DNA of 29,135 bases. It comes from JAGOUB01 sp964640945 (GTDB lineage Bacteria; Patescibacteriota; Gracilibacteria; Peribacterales; Peribacteraceae). The stretch is taken from NCBI GenBank assembly GCA_964640945.1, contig CAZXIV010000016.1:1-29135 (forward strand). The letters are read 5' to 3'. This document shows, piece after piece, positions 26,012-29,135 of the stretch. Every line of letters begins with the position of its first letter. The stretch's first letter is position 1. Both the position numbers and the translations under genes were made by a program. A model generated the notes under the pieces. That model saw only the letters and a program-made list of their open reading frames with translations, did no database searches and was not told the origin of the DNA.

Positions 26012-26017
26012 TAGCAT
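26012..26017 (+). promoter_or_regulatory. -10-like hexamer TAGCAT before GNAT-like gene
   Basis: TAGCAT, 9 nt, then ATG 26027. TATTTT a little further upstream (around 26000) is an alternative -10. Confidence 0.3.
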
Positions 26018-26026
26018 TTGAGCATC

Positions 26027-26848
26027 ATGTCGGGATCCATCTTCTCCGAACCGGCCCCACTCACGCAGCATGACCATTTGGTGCACGAACTCGAAAAGCT
26101 GGACCAAGAAGCGATGTACGTGCAACAACGCTACCGGATGCTGTCCGATACGAACGGCTACGACATAGAACACGACTGGAAAGGATTCAATAACCTCCTG
26201 ACCGGTCGGGCCCTCTCACCCTTGAGTGTGATGTGCTTGCAGCACCATTTCGGCGGGAAGACACGCGGGCTTGTCGGCGACACGCTTGCGCCGCCTCTCT
26301 CTGAGCAACCCCTGCCTGACCGCCAGAAGGTGCTTGATCTCCGCCGCGAACGCCTTGATGACATGCGGGTCACGCTCCATACCCTCCTCCGGGCAGCCTC
26401 GCTCGGCCCGCCGCGCGCCGAGCAACAACATGCGATCCGCACCTACGAGATGAATGATCTTAGCCCGGCGAACGTCCGCCAAGTAGCCCTCATGGAAGAG
26501 CAGATCTTCGGCGCGGCCGGCTGGACTCAAACCTCGCTTGAGGCGCTGCTCACGACTACCGAGTGGAAAGCAGGTACGCGCGAAATCCAAGTCCTCAGGA
26601 ATGATACCGGGCGTTTTATCGGCCATCTTGCTACCAGCCAAGTGCAACAAAGGATTCCCTACGTAAGAAGCACCCTCCCACCCGTAGCCGAGAAAATGGT
26701 CCTGCGGCTCGACAGCCTCAGTATTGCCGCCGGATTTATCGAGACTGGTACAGACGTCGTCATCCGCCGCCTGATCCAGGACCTGGTGGAAAGCGGGCAC
26801 GACCGCCTGGTGGATGGGATCGATGAGGCACATCCCGTCACAGCCTAA
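26027..26848 (+). CDS. Hypothetical protein with divergent GNAT-like C-terminal domain
   Basis: This 273-residue protein has no clear family. The N-terminal half is helical and charged (HDHLVHELEKLDQEAMYVQQ; RQKVLDLRRERLDDMRVTLH). The C-terminal half follows the order of a GNAT acetyltransferase. VRQVALMEEQIFGAAGWTQT resembles the beta1-alpha1 region, and EIQVLRNDTGRFIGHLATS the beta2-beta3 hairpin. RLDSLSIAAGFIETGTDVVI stands where motif A would be; the usual R/Q-x-x-G-x-G/A coenzyme A loop is changed to AAGFIETGT. Acetyltransferase activity is therefore uncertain. ATG 26027 is preferred to the in-frame TTG 26018. Divergent from leuS, with about 90 bp between starts. Confidence 0.6.
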   Translation: MSGSIFSEPAPLTQHDHLVHELEKLDQEAMYVQQRYRMLSDTNGYDIEHDWKGFNNLLTGRALSPLSVMCLQHHFGGKTRGLVGDTLAPPLSEQPLPDRQKVLDLRRERLDDMRVTLHTLLRAASLGPPRAEQQHAIRTYEMNDLSPANVRQVALMEEQIFGAAGWTQTSLEALLTTTEWKAGTREIQVLRNDTGRFIGHLATSQVQQRIPYVRSTLPPVAEKMVLRLDSLSIAAGFIETGTDVVIRRLIQDLVESGHDRLVDGIDEAHPVTA

Positions 26849-26877
26849 CAATCGCCCGCAAAGAGATCGTTTTCGTC

Positions 26878-26898
26878 CACATATTCGACAAATATGTG
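26878..26898. promoter_or_regulatory. Inverted repeat over the -35 box of the 173-aa orphan
   Basis: CACATATT (26878-26885) and AATATGTG (26891-26898) are perfect 8-bp arms around CGACA. The -35 box lies inside, so this is a plausible operator. Confidence 0.5.
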
Positions 26899-26913
26899 TA
26901 TGTATAGTATAAA
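26885..26913 (+). promoter_or_regulatory. Promoter of the 173-aa orphan
   Basis: TCGACA (26885-26890), a 17-nt spacer and TATAAA (26908-26913), both 5/6 matches. The predicted leader is about 30 nt, with TTGGAG 5 nt before GTG 26953. Confidence 0.65.
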
Positions 26914-26920
26914 AACTATA
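26903..26920. promoter_or_regulatory. Inverted repeat over the -10 box of the 173-aa orphan
   Basis: TATAGT (26903-26908) and ACTATA (26915-26920), perfect 6-bp arms with a 6-nt centre, span the -10 and the likely transcription start. It forms a pair with the repeat over the -35. Confidence 0.45.
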
Positions 26921-26952
26921 GCCCGTTTATATCACCGTGTATTGGAGTGAAT

Positions 26953-27474
26953 GTGGAAATCAGTATCTTTCAGGTTCTGAAAAACGTGAGCAACGGGGTG
27001 CATCGCCATCCATACGCTGTCGGCCCCTGCGTCATTACGTATCGCGCTGACATAGAGATACAGATGCGCCCCAAATGGGGCGAGGCGCAAAGCCAGGCGC
27101 TCGATGTGCTCAGCCATCCGGATGAGTATTGTAGTGGTCAAGTGGTCAAAGTCGGTCACGAAATCTTCATTATCCCCTGTCGATGGCTTATTCCCGTGCC
27201 AAACCCCAGTGCCAACTACTGGATTATGGTGGGCGCCTACGCGGACCAAGTCCATGATGGTCCGGCGGTCATCCGAAGCGTGCGACAATGGGACGCTCAA
27301 AGCGACAGCTGGAGCCCAACCCAAGAACGATTTTTGAACCAAGCCGACCTCGAGAAAAGTGGAATTCAAATCACCATCAGAGAGTTGCTGTACCCCGCCT
27401 TATATCGGCAGTTTGCCCTTGAAGAAAAGGCGGACGGAACCTGGGCGATTCACCTCGCCGATGAGGAGCTATAA
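26953..27474 (+). CDS. Hypothetical protein, 173 aa orphan
   Basis: I do not recognise it. It is a soluble alpha/beta protein with EISIFQVLKNV, GPCVITYRADIEIQM, EIFIIPCRWLIPVP and YWIMVGAYADQVHDG, and a C-terminal ITIRELLYPALYRQFALEE. No signal peptide is seen. GTG 26953 is chosen over GTG 26947 because GGAG lies 5 nt before it. The gene has a near-consensus promoter with two overlapping inverted repeats and a perfect terminator, so it is a self-contained and apparently regulated one-gene unit. Confidence 0.65.
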   Translation: MEISIFQVLKNVSNGVHRHPYAVGPCVITYRADIEIQMRPKWGEAQSQALDVLSHPDEYCSGQVVKVGHEIFIIPCRWLIPVPNPSANYWIMVGAYADQVHDGPAVIRSVRQWDAQSDSWSPTQERFLNQADLEKSGIQITIRELLYPALYRQFALEEKADGTWAIHLADEEL

Positions 27475-27479
27475 TCATA

Positions 27480-27507
27480 AACCCTCGTCACTGACGAGGG
27501 TTTTTTT
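27480..27507 (+). terminator. Intrinsic terminator of the 173-aa orphan
   Basis: CCCTCGTC and GACGAGGG form a perfect 8-bp stem (extendable by AA/TT) with a 3-nt loop, followed by seven T. Confidence 0.93.
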
Positions 27508-27576
27508 GGATGTATCCCGTCCCCGCCGCGACTCAGAACGTGGTTTTTTCTTCAAGCACCTGGCCAAAAACTCCGC

Positions 27577-27582
27577 TAGACT
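27577..27582 (+). promoter_or_regulatory. -10-like hexamer TAGACT before der
   Basis: TAGACT, 9 nt, then ATG 27592; no Shine-Dalgarno sequence. Confidence 0.35.
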
Positions 27583-27591
27583 GGCCCCGAT

Positions 27592-28929
27592 ATGGCCAAG
27601 CTCCCGCTCGTCGCCATCATCGGCCGGCCCAACACGGGTAAATCGAGCCTCTTCAACGCGCTCCTCGGCGAGCGCCGCGCGATTGTGAGTGACATCGCCG
27701 GCACCACGCGCGACCAGGTGGCGGCCAAGATGGAACGCGAGAAGGTGGATTATCTCCTCGTGGATACCGCCGGCATCGGCGGCGGCTCCACCGACGCGGA
27801 GTTAGAGAAAGATGTGGCCTTACAGACGGAGCTTGCCCTTGAAAAGAGCGACCTCATCCTCTTTACCGTCAACGGTCGCGAGGAGATCACCAAGAGTGAC
27901 CAGGTCGTGGCCGACCTCCTCCGCCGCCGCGTGAAGCGCCACGTGCCGATTGTGGTGGTGGTGACAAAGTGCGACAACGCCAAGATCGAGCAAGAAGCTC
28001 TGCCCCGCGCCTACGAGTTGAACGTCGGCGACGCTACCGTCTGTACCAGCGTCACGCAGGGGCCGGGTGTGGAGGAGCTCGAAGCCGAAATCGAAACGAA
28101 ACTACTCGCCGGCCATTTCACCAAGGACGAGGTTGAGAGCAACGGTGTGCCGCGGGTGGCCCTCATCGGCAAGCCAAACGTCGGCAAGAGTTCCATCGTC
28201 AACGCCCTGATGTCCGACGACAAGAAAGACGCCGTTGCCCGCCTGGTCTCGCCCATCCCCGGCACCACGCGCGATGCGTCGGATACCACCATCCGCCACC
28301 ACGAGAAAGACTACATCTTCGTCGACACCGCCGGCCTGCGCCAGCAGGGCAAAGTGGAAGGTGACATCGAATATTACTCCACACTCCGCAGCATCCAAGC
28401 GATCGACCAGGCCGACGTCGTGCTGCTCGTACTCGCCGCCGACGAACCCATCAGTCGCCAAGACAAGCGCATCGCCCGCCAAGCACTCGACGCCGGCAAG
28501 GGCCTGCTCATCATCCTGAATAAGTCCGACCTGCTCGTGGCCGGCGGCAAAGAAGCCAAGGCCGTGGAGATCCGCAAGGAGCTCTCCTTCTGCAAGTTCG
28601 CGCCCATCTTTGCCGTCTCGGCCAAGGACCGGGAGGGACTCGCCAAGGTGTTTCCTGTCATCGACATCATCGTCGAAAACCGCAAGCGCCGCCTGGGCAC
28701 GCGCGACCTCGTGCGCTGGTACCAAGATGCCATCCGCGGCCGGCCGCTCGGCGCTGCCGCTGGTGGCAAATATATCACGCAGGCCGAAGAGGTGCCGCCG
28801 ACGTTCGTGATCTTCCTCAAGAATCCCAAAGGGGTCTATAACACGCAGCTGCGTACGCTGGAGAATAACCTCCGCGCCACCTTCGCGTTTGATGGCGTGC
28901 CGATTCGGTGGGTGTTAAAAGAAAGTTAA
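27592..28929 (+). CDS. der: Ribosome-associated GTPase Der (EngA)
   Basis: This 445-residue double GTPase is needed for 50S ribosomal subunit assembly. The first G domain has G1 GRPNTGKSS (about 11-19), G3 DTAG and G4 TKCD. The second has G1 GKPNVGKSS (about 191-199), G3 DTAGLRQQGKV and G4 NKSD, and the SAK G5 loop is in FAVSAKDREG. The C-terminal KH-like domain follows, ending with VIFLKNPKGVYNTQLRTLEN and PIRWVLK. Length and order match the family. It is preceded by a terminator and a -10-like box and stands alone on the plus strand. Confidence 0.97.
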   Translation: MAKLPLVAIIGRPNTGKSSLFNALLGERRAIVSDIAGTTRDQVAAKMEREKVDYLLVDTAGIGGGSTDAELEKDVALQTELALEKSDLILFTVNGREEITKSDQVVADLLRRRVKRHVPIVVVVTKCDNAKIEQEALPRAYELNVGDATVCTSVTQGPGVEELEAEIETKLLAGHFTKDEVESNGVPRVALIGKPNVGKSSIVNALMSDDKKDAVARLVSPIPGTTRDASDTTIRHHEKDYIFVDTAGLRQQGKVEGDIEYYSTLRSIQAIDQADVVLLVLAADEPISRQDKRIARQALDAGKGLLIILNKSDLLVAGGKEAKAVEIRKELSFCKFAPIFAVSAKDREGLAKVFPVIDIIVENRKRRLGTRDLVRWYQDAIRGRPLGAAAGGKYITQAEEVPPTFVIFLKNPKGVYNTQLRTLENNLRATFAFDGVPIRWVLKES

Positions 28930-28941
28930 TATTAAACAGTC

Positions 28942-29030
28942 GGTGCCAATCATCATGCTTCCACTTTTTGTACGTGGTAAATTCTCAGTCAGGCTGGTGC
29001 CCACTGTCTGGTTTCCAATTTTTGTCAGGC
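28942..29030. repeat. Two diverged direct repeats downstream of der
   Basis: Two copies of a roughly 32-bp unit with the pattern GGTGCC ... TTCCAnTTTTTGT begin at 28942 and 28996, 54 bp apart. GTCAGGC also occurs twice (28988 and 29024). Such repeats can be protein-binding arrays at the end of a mobile element. No transposase gene is visible in the window, so the nature is open. Confidence 0.4.
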
Positions 29031-29038
29031 GGACGATC

Positions 29039-29069
29039 GGCACTTCTTTGTGCGCGACAAAGAAGTGCC
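29039..29069. repeat. Perfect 13-bp inverted repeat (hairpin)
   Basis: GGCACTTCTTTGT and ACAAAGAAGTGCC flank GCGCG without mismatch. No T run follows directly, so it is not a typical terminator. The tail 28930-29135 holds no open frame that I can support. Confidence 0.6.
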
Positions 29070-29135
29070 TCCCTAAGGGGCTGCGAGCCAAGCCTTTCGC
29101 CCATCGTCCTTCGGACTCGGGCTCAAGAGCTTGTC

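Overview
The window looks like a chromosomal stretch from a GC-rich (about 60% by eye) uncultured bacterium that uses the standard code; UGA is a normal stop, for example at the end of ftsK. Several traits recall Patescibacteria (candidate phyla radiation): a DsbA-like thioredoxin fused to one S-layer homology repeat, a HAM1/RdgB protein lacking the usual GYDP loop, a MacAB-type exporter with no outer-membrane partner, and many small orphan genes. This placement is inference, not proof. A run of exactly 100 N shows that it is a draft scaffold.

Layout. 1-1712 (+): the 3' end of a DUF1761 membrane protein, then a dGTPase-family HD hydrolase. 1727-7133 (-): one operon, marR - membrane fusion protein - ABC ATPase - permease - permease, with a clear promoter and operator in front of marR. 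7196-8065 (-): the SLH-DsbA protein. 8129-10363 (+): ftsK. 10452-11954: an orphan gene, a HAM1/RdgB-type pyrophosphatase and another orphan. 11998-15137 (-): a UvrD-family helicase with a C-terminal RecB-like nuclease, split by the N run. The gap is flanked by a 55-bp exact repeat, so it is almost certainly an unmerged contig overlap. 15200-17934: secreted or membrane orphans, a 155-bp damaged copy of the rpoD 3' end, and a small gene with its own promoter and terminator. 17990-22770 (-): rpoD, dnaG and an RNA m5C methyltransferase, a variant of the dnaG-rpoD operon. 22891-23538 (+): an unknown protein. 23535-25937 (-): leuS. 26027-27474 (+): a GNAT-like protein and an orphan. 27592-28929 (+): der. 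28930-29135: a gene-free tail with diverged repeats and a perfect hairpin.

Two gene-start styles are visible. Most core genes have a TAnnnT hexamer 6-9 nt before the start codon and no Shine-Dalgarno sequence, the pattern expected of leaderless transcripts. Most small orphan genes instead have AT-rich promoters, a leader, a Shine-Dalgarno sequence and often their own terminator.

I found no CRISPR array, tRNA, rRNA, transposase or recognisable defence system. The most unusual points are the TAnnnT start pattern, the zinc ribbon at the C-terminus of the primary sigma factor together with the nearby partial duplication of that gene end, and the compact orphan cassettes.
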